A stretch of 64,000 bases of DNA from Azospirillum lipoferum (GCF_024170005.1 NZ_JALJXJ010000020.1:62001-126000); one strand, 5' to 3'; shown: positions 50,529 through 58,759, counted from the stretch's first letter. Notes: a model not told the origin generated them from the sequence alone. Numbers and translations are program-made.

Positions 50529-50630
50529 GGGGTCTTCACCTTCTCAGCCGGCCGTCACCGTACCGATGGCCGGTCCGGTATTGCCGTTGCCCAGCCTTCG
50601 TTCGCTCGAGTCAGGTGAGTGGCTTGCGGG

Positions 50631-50672
50631 CCTGCGCAAATTGCCCATGCGGGTGCCCTCCCTTTGCGCAGG
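50631..50672. repeat. 10-bp inverted repeat CCTGCGCAAA/TTTGCGCAGG
   Basis: A perfect inverted repeat with 22 bases between the arms, in the gap between the 185-aa gene and ccoG. It is immediately followed by the ccoG terminator hairpin. It may be an operator or part of a compound 3' structure. Confidence 0.5.
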
Positions 50673-50676
50673 AACA

Positions 50677-50715
50677 CGAAAGGCGGTAGGCCGATCCGCC
50701 GGCCACCGCCTTTCG
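50677..50715 (-). terminator. Hairpin terminator after ccoG
   Basis: CGAAAGGCGGT pairs with ACCGCCTTTCG, with an inner GGCC/GGCC stem. On the minus strand it follows the ccoG stop by 27 bp and reads into TTTCGTGTTCC. The T-run is weak. Confidence 0.65.
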
Positions 50716-50741
50716 CTCTTGTGCCAAGGGGGCAGATCCCG

Positions 50742-52217
50742 TCAGTTGGCGGGGCCCAGGAAGACGCTGTCGCGGCTGTTCTTCTCGGCCGTGCCGGTGT
50801 CGGACAGCTGGAAGGTCAGCGGCAGCGAGGCGGCGGTGACCGCGCTGCGCGGCGCCGTCACATAGACGCGGTAGGTGGCGACACTGTCCGGCTCCGCCGA
50901 AATGGTGGCGGTGTGGGCGGCGGTCTCCTCCTCCGCCTCGCCGATCACCTTGATGTCGGCGGTGGGCAGGCCGGCGACGCTGAGGGTGTAGGAGCGGTTC
51001 TGCCGGGTCTTGTTGGCGACCTTGAAGGTGTAGGCGTTGCGGATCGACCCGTCCGACAGCGTGACGAACAGCGGGGCGCGATCCCGCAGCACGGTGATGT
51101 TCAGGCTGGGGCGCAGGGCGAAGCTCCAGGCCATCGCACCGCCGATGACCAGCATCAGCAGGGCATAGACGATGACGCGCGGACGGACCAGACGCCACTG
51201 ATAGGACTTGCCGGAGGCCCGGGTGTCCTGGGCAGCCAGCGAATCGAAGGCGATCAGGCGGGTGGGCAGGCCCTGCTGGATCATGATGCTGTCGCAGGCG
51301 TCGACGCACAGGCCGCAGTTGATGCAGTCCGACTGTTCGCCGGTGCGGACATCGATGCCCATCGGGCAGACCTGCACGCACTGGCCGCAGTCGATGCAGT
51401 CGCCGAAGCCCTGGGCGCGGCGTTCGTCCCAGCTCTGCGACTTGCGCTTCGGGCCGCGGTTGTCGCCGCGGTCGGCCTGATAGGTAACGACCAGCGAATG
51501 TTCGTCCAGCATGGCGGACTGGATGCGCGGCCAGGGGCACATGTACATGCACATCTGCTCGCGGGTCCAGCCGGCCATCACATAGGTCATGCCGACGAAG
51601 ATGCCGAAGAAGGACGTCGCCTCGTAGCTGGCCTGGAAGGTGGCCAGGTCGCGCAGCAGGGCCGGGGCGTCGGTGAAATAGGCGAGGAAGCCGAAACCGG
51701 TGACGAGGCTCAGCGCCAGCCAGCCGGCATGCTTGCCGGTCTTGCGCAGGAGCTTGCGCATGGTCCAGGGCTGCTTTTCCATGCGGATGCGCTCCGCCCG
51801 GTCGCCTTCGAAGACGCGCTCGATCCAGACGAACAGGTCGGTCCACACCGTGTGCGGGCAGGCGAAACCGCACCAGACGCGCCCCGCCAGCGCCGTCGCC
51901 AGGAACAGGCCCAGCGCCGCGACGATCAGGATGCCGGTGAGGTAATAGATCTCCTGCGGCCAGATCTCGATCCAGAACAGGAAGAAGCGCGGAGTCGTCA
52001 GGTCGAACAGCACCGCCTGGGCCGGGGCCTCGGGACCGCGTTCCCACCGGATCCAGGGGGCGATGAAGAACAGCGCCAGAAGAACGGAGAAGGTGACCGT
52101 CTTCAGGCGGCGATAGAGGCCCTTGACCGCCTTCGGATGGATCGTCTTATGGCTTTCGTACAGCGGGACCTTGGCGGGTTGGGCTGAGCCCTGCTGAACG
52201 ATGCTTCCGTCTGGCAT
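50742..52217 (-). CDS. ccoG: Cytochrome c oxidase accessory protein CcoG (FixG/RdxA)
   Basis: A 491-residue membrane iron-sulfur protein needed for copper handling in cbb3 oxidase assembly. It has about five membrane helices, two [4Fe-4S] motifs (CIDCGQCVQVCPMGID and CINCGLCVDACD) and the membrane cysteines in WCGFACPHTVW and CMYMCPWPR. A C-terminal immunoglobulin-like FixG domain follows. I chose ATG 52217 over ATG 52259: an FNR-type box and a -10 element place the transcript start inside the longer version. It is an orphan; ccoNOPQ are not in the window. Confidence 0.94.
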   Translation of the reverse strand: MPDGSIVQQGSAQPAKVPLYESHKTIHPKAVKGLYRRLKTVTFSVLLALFFIAPWIRWERGPEAPAQAVLFDLTTPRFFLFWIEIWPQEIYYLTGILIVAALGLFLATALAGRVWCGFACPHTVWTDLFVWIERVFEGDRAERIRMEKQPWTMRKLLRKTGKHAGWLALSLVTGFGFLAYFTDAPALLRDLATFQASYEATSFFGIFVGMTYVMAGWTREQMCMYMCPWPRIQSAMLDEHSLVVTYQADRGDNRGPKRKSQSWDERRAQGFGDCIDCGQCVQVCPMGIDVRTGEQSDCINCGLCVDACDSIMIQQGLPTRLIAFDSLAAQDTRASGKSYQWRLVRPRVIVYALLMLVIGGAMAWSFALRPSLNITVLRDRAPLFVTLSDGSIRNAYTFKVANKTRQNRSYTLSVAGLPTADIKVIGEAEEETAAHTATISAEPDSVATYRVYVTAPRSAVTAASLPLTFQLSDTGTAEKNSRDSVFLGPAN

Positions 52218-52254
52218 GTCGATGCGCCTGATATCCGGTTCCACGTTGGCGCGG

Positions 52255-52297
52255 AGCATAGTCGACCGCCGATGCGGCGTGTTTGACCTCTGTCAAA
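52255..52297 (-). promoter_or_regulatory. FNR/FixK-type promoter of ccoG
   Basis: TTTGAC-CTCT-GTCAAA at 52282-52297 fits the FNR/FixK consensus TTGAY-N4-RTCAA perfectly. A TATGCT -10 element follows at 52255-52260 on the minus strand. The distance from box centre to the predicted start (about 41.5 bp) is that of class II activation. Low-oxygen induction is expected. Confidence 0.75.
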
Positions 52298-52459
52298 CAA
52301 CGTCGATATTCGGAAAAGCCCCTTCAGACCCGAGGCTCTCCACCGGTCCGAGGGATCCGCGTTTCGCGGGTCCGTTAATACTGTGACGGCAGGCCTATCC
52401 ACAAGCTCATTGTTGTCTGTCTTTAACGGTATTACTTACAATACTGCTACTATACTGTA

Positions 52460-52885
52460 TCAAAAAGCGACAATCAGCACCACGTACCGTCCTAGCTTGC
52501 CGATGGTCACCAGCAACAGGAACAATCGCAGGTCGACGCGCAGGATGCCGGCGACGAGCGTCAGCGGATCGCCGATCACCGGCACCCAGGCCATCAGCAA
52601 CGACCAGACGCCGAAACGCTGGTACCATCCGGTCGCCCGTTCCACCAGCGGGCGGGAAACCGGGAACCAGCGCCGATCCTGGAAATGCATCAGATAGCGG
52701 CCGAGCGCCCAGTTGATCGTGGAGCCCGCGACATTGCCGACGGTCGCCACCAGGATCAGCAGCCCGTCATGGTAGTTGCCGGAGGCGTGCAGCCCGGCGA
52801 GCAGAAGCTCGGACTGAGCAGGAAAAATCGTCGCGGCCACCAACGCCACCAGGAACAGGCTGCCATAGGCCGCGACATCCGCCAT
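52460..52885 (-). CDS. YqaA-family membrane protein (DedA/SNARE-associated type)
   Basis: A 141-residue inner membrane protein with about four hydrophobic stretches (AAYGSLFLVALVAATIFPAQ at the start, VVLIVAF at the end). LILVATVGNVAGSTINWALG followed by WVPVIGDPLTLVAGILR is the YqaA/VTT-type signature. This family is related to DedA lipid-scramblase-like proteins. Its precise role is unknown. The start is ATG 52885. Its downstream gap toward ccoG is AT-rich (52376-52470). Confidence 0.85.
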   Translation of the reverse strand: MADVAAYGSLFLVALVAATIFPAQSELLLAGLHASGNYHDGLLILVATVGNVAGSTINWALGRYLMHFQDRRWFPVSRPLVERATGWYQRFGVWSLLMAWVPVIGDPLTLVAGILRVDLRLFLLLVTIGKLGRYVVLIVAF

Positions 52886-52995
52886 CGTGCAAATCCCTTT
52901 CCCGGCAACGGCTTGGCCGCCGCATGGCTCGACAGACGCTGGATTAGGCTTCGCCGTCGCACAAAATCAAGGGTTCCTTGATTACATGTCCTGCC

Positions 52996-53047
52996 AGCCG
53001 CCGCTGTCAGCCGCCGCTGTCAGCCGGCACTATCAGCCGGCATTCTG
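52996..53047. repeat. Four tandem 13-bp repeats across a stop codon
   Basis: AGCCGCCGCTGTC occurs twice exactly, then twice in altered form (AGCCGGCACTATC, AGCCGGCATTCTG). The block extends into the last codons of the LysR gene at 53033. It suggests slippage or a recent duplication at the gene end. Confidence 0.65.
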
Positions 53048-53947
53048 TGGCCGGGGCATCCAGTCTGTCGGCAATGTTTCCCGCAACGCCTGCCGGATGA
53101 TGGTCGCGAGATGATCGCCAATCGGGTTCGGCCCCTTGCCGGACCGGAAAAGCCGGAGGCCGAGAGAGGGAAGTTGCGGCAAGCCATGGGCCATGGGATC
53201 GAGCACGCGCACGGCCGGCGGCCGTCCCATCGGCGTTCGCAAGGCAATGCCGAGCCCCGCCGCCGTCGCCGCCCAGAGGCCGCCCAGGCTCGGGCTGATG
53301 AAGGCGATGCGCCAGGCAATCCCCTGCCGGTCGAGATGGTCGCAGGCGATGGTGCGCAGGAGGCAGGGCGCCTCCAATGCGGCAAGCGGCAAGGGTTCGT
53401 TTCCGTCGGCCCGCCAGACCGGTTCCTCCGCCGAAGCACCCAGCCAGCACAGCGGTAGCGATGCAATCCTCTCGCTGGCCGACGCGGTGCCGTCATCCCA
53501 AGCCAGCGCCAGATCGAGATGGCCGGAGGCGATTTTCTCACACAACTCGCTGTTGCGGGCGATGCGTCCCTCGATCCGGACCCTGGGATGGGCGCGGGCG
53601 AAGCGGCCGAGCACCTGCGGCAGCACGGTCTCGCCGAAATCCTCCTGGATGCCGAGACGGATCCAGCCCTCCAGCTCCGCGCCACGAACGGCGCTCATCG
53701 CCTCGTCATTGAGGTTCAGCAGGCGTCTGGCATAGGACAGCAGCACTTCACCGCCATCGGTGAGCGTCAACCCGCGGCCCGATTTGCGCACAAGCGCCGT
53801 TCCGGCCTGCTCCTCCAGCTTCTTGAGCTGTGCGCTGACCGCCGAGGTCGAGCGCCCAAGACGATCGGCGGCCTGGGCGAAGGAGCCCGCGTCGATGCCG
53901 GCGACGAAACTGCGCAGCGCATCCATGTCGAGATTGGTCAGACGCAT
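53033..53947 (-). CDS. LysR-family regulator divergent from the tautomerase operon
   Basis: A 304-residue LysR protein. The helix-turn-helix is at about residues 17-50 (SFAQAADRLGRSTSAVSAQL) and the effector domain fills the remainder. ATG 53947 is preferred over an upstream in-frame ATG because the family N-terminus normally begins a few residues before MDALRSF. It is divergent from the tautomerase-cupin-DUF4865 operon, with a 109-bp shared promoter region holding an inverted repeat at 53979. Its end overlaps the 13-bp tandem repeats. Confidence 0.9.
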   Translation of the reverse strand: MRLTNLDMDALRSFVAGIDAGSFAQAADRLGRSTSAVSAQLKKLEEQAGTALVRKSGRGLTLTDGGEVLLSYARRLLNLNDEAMSAVRGAELEGWIRLGIQEDFGETVLPQVLGRFARAHPRVRIEGRIARNSELCEKIASGHLDLALAWDDGTASASERIASLPLCWLGASAEEPVWRADGNEPLPLAALEAPCLLRTIACDHLDRQGIAWRIAFISPSLGGLWAATAAGLGIALRTPMGRPPAVRVLDPMAHGLPQLPSLGLRLFRSGKGPNPIGDHLATIIRQALRETLPTDWMPRPQNAG

Positions 53948-53978
53948 CACAATAGTCCCGCAAAACAGGATCATACAT

Positions 53979-53992
53979 TCAGAATAATCTGA
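53979..53992. promoter_or_regulatory. Inverted repeat TCAGA-ATAA-TCTGA, candidate LysR operator
   Basis: A perfect 5-bp inverted repeat with a 4-bp AT spacer, 32 bp from the LysR start and 65 bp from the tautomerase start. The position suits control of both divergent transcripts. Confidence 0.45.
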
Positions 53993-54056
53993 TTATCGGG
54001 ACGATCCTGGTGCCCCATACTGTCTCTGTCAATCGCTTTCACAGGAGCGGCGCAGC

Positions 54057-54458
54057 ATGCCCTTCACCCGTATTTCTCTGCTCGCGGGCAAGTCTCCAGC
54101 CTACCTCGCGGCCATATCCTACGCTCTTGACCGGGCGCTCGTGGATTGTTTCGAAGTTCCGGAAAAGGACCGCTTCGCTGCGATACATCAGCATCAGCCG
54201 GGGGAGCTGATTTTCGACCGTACTTATCGTGGCGGTCCCCGCTCGGACGACTACATCTTCTTCCACATCACCACGGGAAAGGCGCGATCGGCTGAAACAA
54301 AGGCCCGTTTCTTCCGGCGTCTGGTCGAGAATCTCGCGGCGTCGCCGGGTGTCCGGCCGGAGGACGTGATGATTGCGATCACCAATTCGACCTTCGAAGA
54401 CTGGTCCTTCGCATCCGGCCTGTCCGCCGGCCTGCCGGTGGAGGAGGGCTGCCGATGA
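54057..54458 (+). CDS. Tautomerase-family protein
   Basis: A 133-residue protein of the tautomerase superfamily. The N-terminal Met is followed directly by Pro (MPFTRISLLAGKSPAYLAA), which would be the catalytic Pro-1 after Met removal. The length and TFEDWSFASG end fit the larger tautomerase group. It may isomerise a keto acid or dehalogenate a small substrate. The stop overlaps the cupin start (ATGA), so the next gene is co-translated. The substrate is unknown. Confidence 0.85.
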   Translation: MPFTRISLLAGKSPAYLAAISYALDRALVDCFEVPEKDRFAAIHQHQPGELIFDRTYRGGPRSDDYIFFHITTGKARSAETKARFFRRLVENLAASPGVRPEDVMIAITNSTFEDWSFASGLSAGLPVEEGCR

Positions 54459-54889
54459 CCGGCTATTTCGAAATGCAACCGTCCTGCCCGCCGGTCATGA
54501 CCGTCCGACGTGCCGGCGAGAGCATTGCCGCAGCGCCCGAGGGGATCGCCAGCGGCACCTTCCTCGCCCAGATGCTGCTGTCGAGCCGGACCGATGGCGA
54601 AATGACGGCGATGCGCGCCTTCGTTCCGCCGGGTGTCGTGACCCATTGGCACAGCCATCCGTCCGGGCAGCTTCTGTTCGTGCTTGATGGCGTCGGCTTC
54701 GTTCAACGCGCTGGCGGCGAACCGGTCGAGGTCCGTACCGGCGACGCCGTCTGGTTTGCGCCCGGTGAACGCCACTGGCATGGCGCGGCACCGTCCAGTC
54801 CGTTCAGTTACGTCAGCGTCCAACCGGTCCGGGGCGGCGCCGCCGTCCATTGGATGGAAGCCGTCGAACAGGAGGATCTTCCACGATGA
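54455..54889 (+). CDS. Cupin-domain protein
   Basis: A 144-residue small cupin. Metal ligands appear as THWHSHPSGQLLFVLDG (His residues with a later Gln/Glu) and PGERHWHGAAP (His in the second motif). It could bind Fe or Mn and act as a dioxygenase or isomerase, or bind a ligand. It is sandwiched between the tautomerase and DUF4865 genes with 4-bp overlaps on both sides, so the three products probably act in one pathway. Confidence 0.88.
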   Translation: MTGYFEMQPSCPPVMTVRRAGESIAAAPEGIASGTFLAQMLLSSRTDGEMTAMRAFVPPGVVTHWHSHPSGQLLFVLDGVGFVQRAGGEPVEVRTGDAVWFAPGERHWHGAAPSSPFSYVSVQPVRGGAAVHWMEAVEQEDLPR

Positions 54890-55452
54890 TCGCGATGCAG
54901 TACAGCTTCGTGCTGCCGGCCGATTACGACATGACGATCATCGATCGCCGCGTTCGTGAGAAAGGGCCGCTGCTCGATGGCTTTCCACGCCTGCGCTTCA
55001 AAGCCTATCTTGCCGCAAGAAAGCAGGATGCCGGCTTTGCCAGCGCTGAAAACCTCTATGCGCCCTTCTATCTGTGGGATGAACCGGAAGGGATCGACGC
55101 CTTTCTTTCCAGCCCGGGATTTGCGGCGGTGTCGCGCGATTTCGGCTGGCCGTCGGTGCAGACATGGCTGGTTCGCCACGCCGAACTGACGGCAGATCTG
55201 AAAGCCGCCACACACGCCATCCGCGAGACTGCGCCGATTGCACCCTATTCGGATCTGGCATCACAACGAGACAGGGCCATTACAGCGGCAAAGTCGGCGA
55301 TCGAGGCTGGCGCACTGGCCGCCATCGCTGCATTCGATCCGACGAAATGGATGATGGCCAAATTCACCCTTTGGCCGAGGCTGCCGCCATTGCTGCCGGA
55401 GACGATGCAAATCTACACCGTCGGACACATCTCGCTGCCGGACGAGCCGTGA
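54886..55452 (+). CDS. DUF4865-family protein
   Basis: A 188-residue protein starting MIAMQYSFVLPADYDMTIID. LYAPFYLWDEPEGIDAFLSS is the characteristic stretch of DUF4865 proteins. It is predicted alpha/beta and soluble, with an Ala-rich helical C-terminal part. DUF4865 genes often accompany tautomerase and cupin genes under a LysR regulator, as here. The function is not established. It ends 24 bp before the convergent tRNA gene. Confidence 0.82.
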   Translation: MIAMQYSFVLPADYDMTIIDRRVREKGPLLDGFPRLRFKAYLAARKQDAGFASAENLYAPFYLWDEPEGIDAFLSSPGFAAVSRDFGWPSVQTWLVRHAELTADLKAATHAIRETAPIAPYSDLASQRDRAITAAKSAIEAGALAAIAAFDPTKWMMAKFTLWPRLPPLLPETMQIYTVGHISLPDEP

Positions 55453-55476
55453 GGCTGCGCATCGACGGCACGGAGA

Positions 55477-55562
55477 TGGTGGAAGGGGCTGGATTCGAAC
55501 CAGCGTACGCTAACGCGGGCAGATTTACAGTCTGCTGCCTTTAACCACTCGGCCACCCTTCC
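55477..55562 (-). tRNA. tRNA-Tyr (anticodon GTA)
   Basis: The minus strand folds as a class II tRNA. GGAAGGG forms the acceptor with CCCTTCC-type pairing, GACTGTAAATCTG holds the GTA anticodon, a long variable arm follows, and GGTTCGAATCC is the T arm. CCA is encoded at the 3' end. The long variable arm is normal for bacterial tRNA-Tyr. Confidence 0.95.
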
Positions 55563-55643
55563 ATCGGGGCGCAGAGGAGTAGCCTTTCGATAGGGGAGCG
55601 TCAAGCCCCTTTCATACGGAAATTGCAGGCGGAAGCACGGCAA

Positions 55644-55679
55644 CAAAAAACCTCCGCCCCACAGGGGGACGGAGGTTTT
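55644..55679 (-). terminator. Rho-independent terminator after the HTH gene
   Basis: On the minus strand AAAACCTCCG-T-CCCC pairs with GGGGCGGAGGTTTT (one bulge) over a CTGT loop and runs into TTTTTTG. It follows the stop of the 55718 gene by about 40 bp. Confidence 0.85.
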
Positions 55680-55717
55680 CAAAGGGGCTTTCTAAAACCC
55701 GCTTTTTCAAAATCCGC

Positions 55718-56617
55718 TCAGTTCGGGCGGCGCGAGGCACGGTGCGCGGGGATCGGGATCGGGCGGATCGCCTGCTCCTCGCGACGGCTGGCCGACATGT
55801 CGATCTCCACGCGGGCCAGGGCCTTGCGCAGTTCGTGCACGGTGTCGGACAGCGCCTGGATCGTCGCCTCGCTCGGCTGCTGACGCCAGCCGCGATAGGC
55901 CGAGATGCAGGCCTTGGCGGTGTCGCGCAGGCGGCCTTCCACCGCATCCACCGGCGGGGTCGGCTGGCCGGGAGTGCGCGGGGCCTCCACGGCGGCCGGC
56001 GCCGATGCTGCGGCGGGAACCGGTGCGGGAGTTGCCGCGGGAGCCGGGGCGGGCTCCGGACGGTTCAGGCGCAGCGTTTCCGTCGGGGTCGGGGCCGGAG
56101 CGGGGGCGGCGGCCGGAGCCTCCGCCGGAGCCTGTTCGGCAGCCGGTTCCGTCCGCGGGGCGCGGGTCAGCGTGGCACGGCCGGTCCGGCCGGCGGTACG
56201 GCGCGGTTCGGCCGGGGCCTCCGGCACCGTGGCGGTTGGAGTTGCGGCGGCGGGAGCGGCGGCCGGCGTTTCGACCGGCGCCTCGGCAGTCACCGGAGCG
56301 GACGCCTCACCGGCCGGTTCCGATGCTGTGGAAGCGGTGGCGTCGGCGGTCTGCGCATCGTCCTGCGTCCCTTCACCAGGGGCGGCATCGCCTTGGCCGC
56401 TGGCGGCCTCCGCCTTCTTGATGATGTAGGAGATGGCGCTGGGGGTGCATTCGAATTCGCGCGCGATGGCCGAAAGGGTTGCACCGCTGCGGTAGCGATC
56501 AAGAATTTGGGGCCACGCCGACTGCGGAATGCGCCCACGCTTCTTGGGAGACTCCGGTTCGCTCCCGGTTTCTGCGTTCATTATATCGCTCGGTTGCCAA
56601 AGTGAATTTTCAGTCAT
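55718..56617 (-). CDS. HTH protein with long Ala/Pro-rich linker
   Basis: A protein of up to 299 residues. A basic stretch KKRGRIPQSAWPQILDRYRS and a helix-turn-helix at about residues 45-68 (LSAIAREFECTPSAISYIIK) form the N-terminal DNA-binding module. About 140 residues of Ala, Pro, Thr and Glu follow, a disordered tether. A conserved-looking helical end (RLRDTAKACISAYRGW; SDTVHELRKALARVEIDM) may dimerise or bind a partner. It may be a regulator or nucleoid-associated protein. The start may instead be ATG 56581, twelve codons in. I do not recognise a named family. Confidence 0.7.
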   Translation of the reverse strand: MTENSLWQPSDIMNAETGSEPESPKKRGRIPQSAWPQILDRYRSGATLSAIAREFECTPSAISYIIKKAEAASGQGDAAPGEGTQDDAQTADATASTASEPAGEASAPVTAEAPVETPAAAPAAATPTATVPEAPAEPRRTAGRTGRATLTRAPRTEPAAEQAPAEAPAAAPAPAPTPTETLRLNRPEPAPAPAATPAPVPAAASAPAAVEAPRTPGQPTPPVDAVEGRLRDTAKACISAYRGWRQQPSEATIQALSDTVHELRKALARVEIDMSASRREEQAIRPIPIPAHRASRRPN

Positions 56618-57019
56618 TCGTCAGCATGTCCACCCGGACCGCACGCTTCCGACGCGGGACCACGCGGGCGCGTGCGTCAGCAGCATCGAGGCTTCACGCT
56701 GGCGGGCGATGTTTTCGGTATGGACGACTATCGGAAACTCTTCTCAAAAATGCCAGCATAACTTTGCACGGAATCGTGATTTTGTGTCCGGTGTCACAAC
56801 GGGGCACGAGGCTTGGTGGAGGCTCGAGGTTTTAAAAACCGCAGGCCGCCCGAAACCCACGGTGGCAGAAATCCGCCGCCGGTATCGTCTCGTTGCCGTA
56901 CTTTTGAAAAGTGCGATGGACCCCGGACGGGGGGTCCGGTGTTTCCAGTTTGAGAAAACAGCCCCGGCCGGGGCCGCAGCCCCATTGTTCCCGCCCAACC
57001 GTTTTCGCGGAGACCGTCC
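56618..57019. other. Gap between HTH gene and DegP-type protease
   Basis: A 402-bp divergent region without a convincing gene. It contains the palindrome ACTTTT-G-AAAAGT (56900-56912) and the hairpin GGACCCC/GGGGTCC (56918-56937). TTTTGAAA-N11-CCCC (56902-56924) loosely resembles a heat-shock sigma-32 promoter before the protease. The AT-rich stretch 56730-56790 may carry the HTH-gene promoter. Confidence 0.4.
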
Positions 57020-58630
57020 ATGCCGCATGCGTCCGTGCCGCGTTCGTACCCGATCTTCCGACGCCTTCCGGCCGCGGCGCTGTGCGCGTTGCTGTCCGGC
57101 GCGATGCTGCTGCCGGTTTTTCCCGTGGGACAGGCCGCCGCACAGGACGCATCCGCCGGGTCGCCGCCCGGGGCGAGCAGGACCTACTCGCCGCCGTCCT
57201 TCCGCGACCTTGCCCGCACGCAGATCGACACGGTGGTCAACATCTCCAGCACCCAGGCGCCCCAGGCCTCGGCCGGCGGCGGACGCCTGCCGGAGGGGAT
57301 GGACATCCCGCCCGGTTCGCCGCTGGAGGAGTTCTTCCGCGAGTTCCGCAACCGGCAGCGGGGCGGCCAGGGCGACGGCTCTCCGGAAAGCGGTCCGAAC
57401 GGCGGCCCCCAGGGCGGCGGCCCCCAGGGCTTGCCGAGCATGGCGCTCGGCTCCGGCTTTATCATCGATCCGTCGGGCCTGGTCGTCACCAACAACCATG
57501 TCGTTTCCGACGCGGCCGAGATCGCCGTCACCCTGCATGACGGCACCAAGCTGCCGGCCAAGCTGGTGGGGTCCGATGCGCCGACCGACCTCGCCCTGCT
57601 GAAGGTCGAGAGCAACAAGCCATTGACCGCCGCCCATTGGGGCGACAGTGAGACGGTGGAGGTCGGCGACTGGGTGGTCGCCATCGGCAACCCCTTCGGC
57701 CTTGGCGGTTCGGTGACGGCCGGCATCCTGTCGGCCCGCGCCCGCGACATCCAGCAGGGCCCCTATGACGAGTATCTGCAGACCGACGCCGCCATCAACC
57801 GCGGCAATTCCGGCGGCCCGCTCTATGACGCCAACGGTGGGGTGATCGGCATCAACACGGCCATCTACTCGCCGACCGGCGGATCGGTCGGCATCGGCTT
57901 CGCCATTCCGTCCTCGCTGGCCAAGCCGATCATCGACCAGCTGAAGGAGGACGGGAAAGTGCGGCGCGGCTGGCTGGGCGTCCAGGTCCAGCGGGTGACG
58001 CCGGACATCGCCGAAAGCCTGGGCGTGGAGGGCACCGGCGGCGCGCTGGTCACCAGCGTCTCGCCCGACAGTCCGGCGGCCTCGGCCGGCCTGCGCCAGG
58101 GCGACGTCATCACCGCCTTCAACGGCGACCCGCTGGAGCAGATGCGCCAGCTTCCCCGCCTCGTCGCCTCGGCCGAAATCGGCCGCACCGTGCCGATGAC
58201 CCTGTTGCGCGGCGGCAAGCAGCAGTCGATCCAGGTTACCGTCGGCGAACTGCGCAACGAGCCGCAGCAGCTGGCGATGTCGGGGTCGAGCGGCGCCCCT
58301 CGCTCCGCCCAGCCGGAGGAGAGCAAGTCGGCGCTCGGCCTGAAGCTGGCTCCGCTGACCCCCGGCCTGCGCGAAACCTTCTCCATCGGTGAGGATGTCG
58401 ACGGGCTGGTGGTGACGGAGGTCGACCGCGACAGCCCGGCCTCGCAGCGCGGGCTCGATCTCGGCGACGTCATCGTCGAAGCCGGGCAGGAGCCGGTGGC
58501 AACCGCCGCCGATCTGGAAAGCCGCATCGCCAAGGCGAAGGAGCAGGGACGCAAGACCCTGCTGATGCTGGTCAGCCGCGGCGGCGATCTGCGTTACGTG
58601 CCGCTTCCGTTGGACGGCAAGAAGGGTTAA
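57020..58630 (+). CDS. DegP/HtrA-family periplasmic serine protease (Do type)
   Basis: A 536-residue exported protease-chaperone. The signal peptide ends near residue 41 (GQAAAQ). The trypsin-like domain carries the triad His (VVTNNHVV), Asp (TDLALLKV) and Ser (INRGNSGGPL). Two PDZ domains follow (GWLGVQVQRVTPDIAES; then LRETFSIGEDVDGLVVTEVD), which bind substrates and set the oligomer. An unusually long Gly/Pro-rich loop lies between the signal peptide and the protease core. It degrades misfolded envelope proteins. A strong terminator follows at 58655, so it is a single-gene unit. Confidence 0.95.
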   Translation: MPHASVPRSYPIFRRLPAAALCALLSGAMLLPVFPVGQAAAQDASAGSPPGASRTYSPPSFRDLARTQIDTVVNISSTQAPQASAGGGRLPEGMDIPPGSPLEEFFREFRNRQRGGQGDGSPESGPNGGPQGGGPQGLPSMALGSGFIIDPSGLVVTNNHVVSDAAEIAVTLHDGTKLPAKLVGSDAPTDLALLKVESNKPLTAAHWGDSETVEVGDWVVAIGNPFGLGGSVTAGILSARARDIQQGPYDEYLQTDAAINRGNSGGPLYDANGGVIGINTAIYSPTGGSVGIGFAIPSSLAKPIIDQLKEDGKVRRGWLGVQVQRVTPDIAESLGVEGTGGALVTSVSPDSPAASAGLRQGDVITAFNGDPLEQMRQLPRLVASAEIGRTVPMTLLRGGKQQSIQVTVGELRNEPQQLAMSGSSGAPRSAQPEESKSALGLKLAPLTPGLRETFSIGEDVDGLVVTEVDRDSPASQRGLDLGDVIVEAGQEPVATAADLESRIAKAKEQGRKTLLMLVSRGGDLRYVPLPLDGKKG

Positions 58631-58654
58631 TCCGGCCGCCGCGCAATCGGATCG

Positions 58655-58697
58655 GACGGAAGCGGGGATCTGCCCCGCTTCCGTCTCTTCCTTTTCC
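58655..58697 (+). terminator. Rho-independent terminator after the protease
   Basis: GACGGAAGCGGGG pairs perfectly with CCCCGCTTCCGTC over a 5-base loop, followed by TCTTCCTTTTCC. The stem is 13 bp. Confidence 0.85.
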
Positions 58698-58759
58698 GCT
58701 ACCGTTCGCCGCGCCGCGAGAGTAATTTGCCGCCCGTTTGGCGAATGGGATGGCAAACC

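Noticed and set aside
55477..55562. tRNA-Tyr as an integration site of a genomic island
   Set aside because: No integrase and no duplicated tRNA end are near; the flanking genes look like ordinary chromosome.
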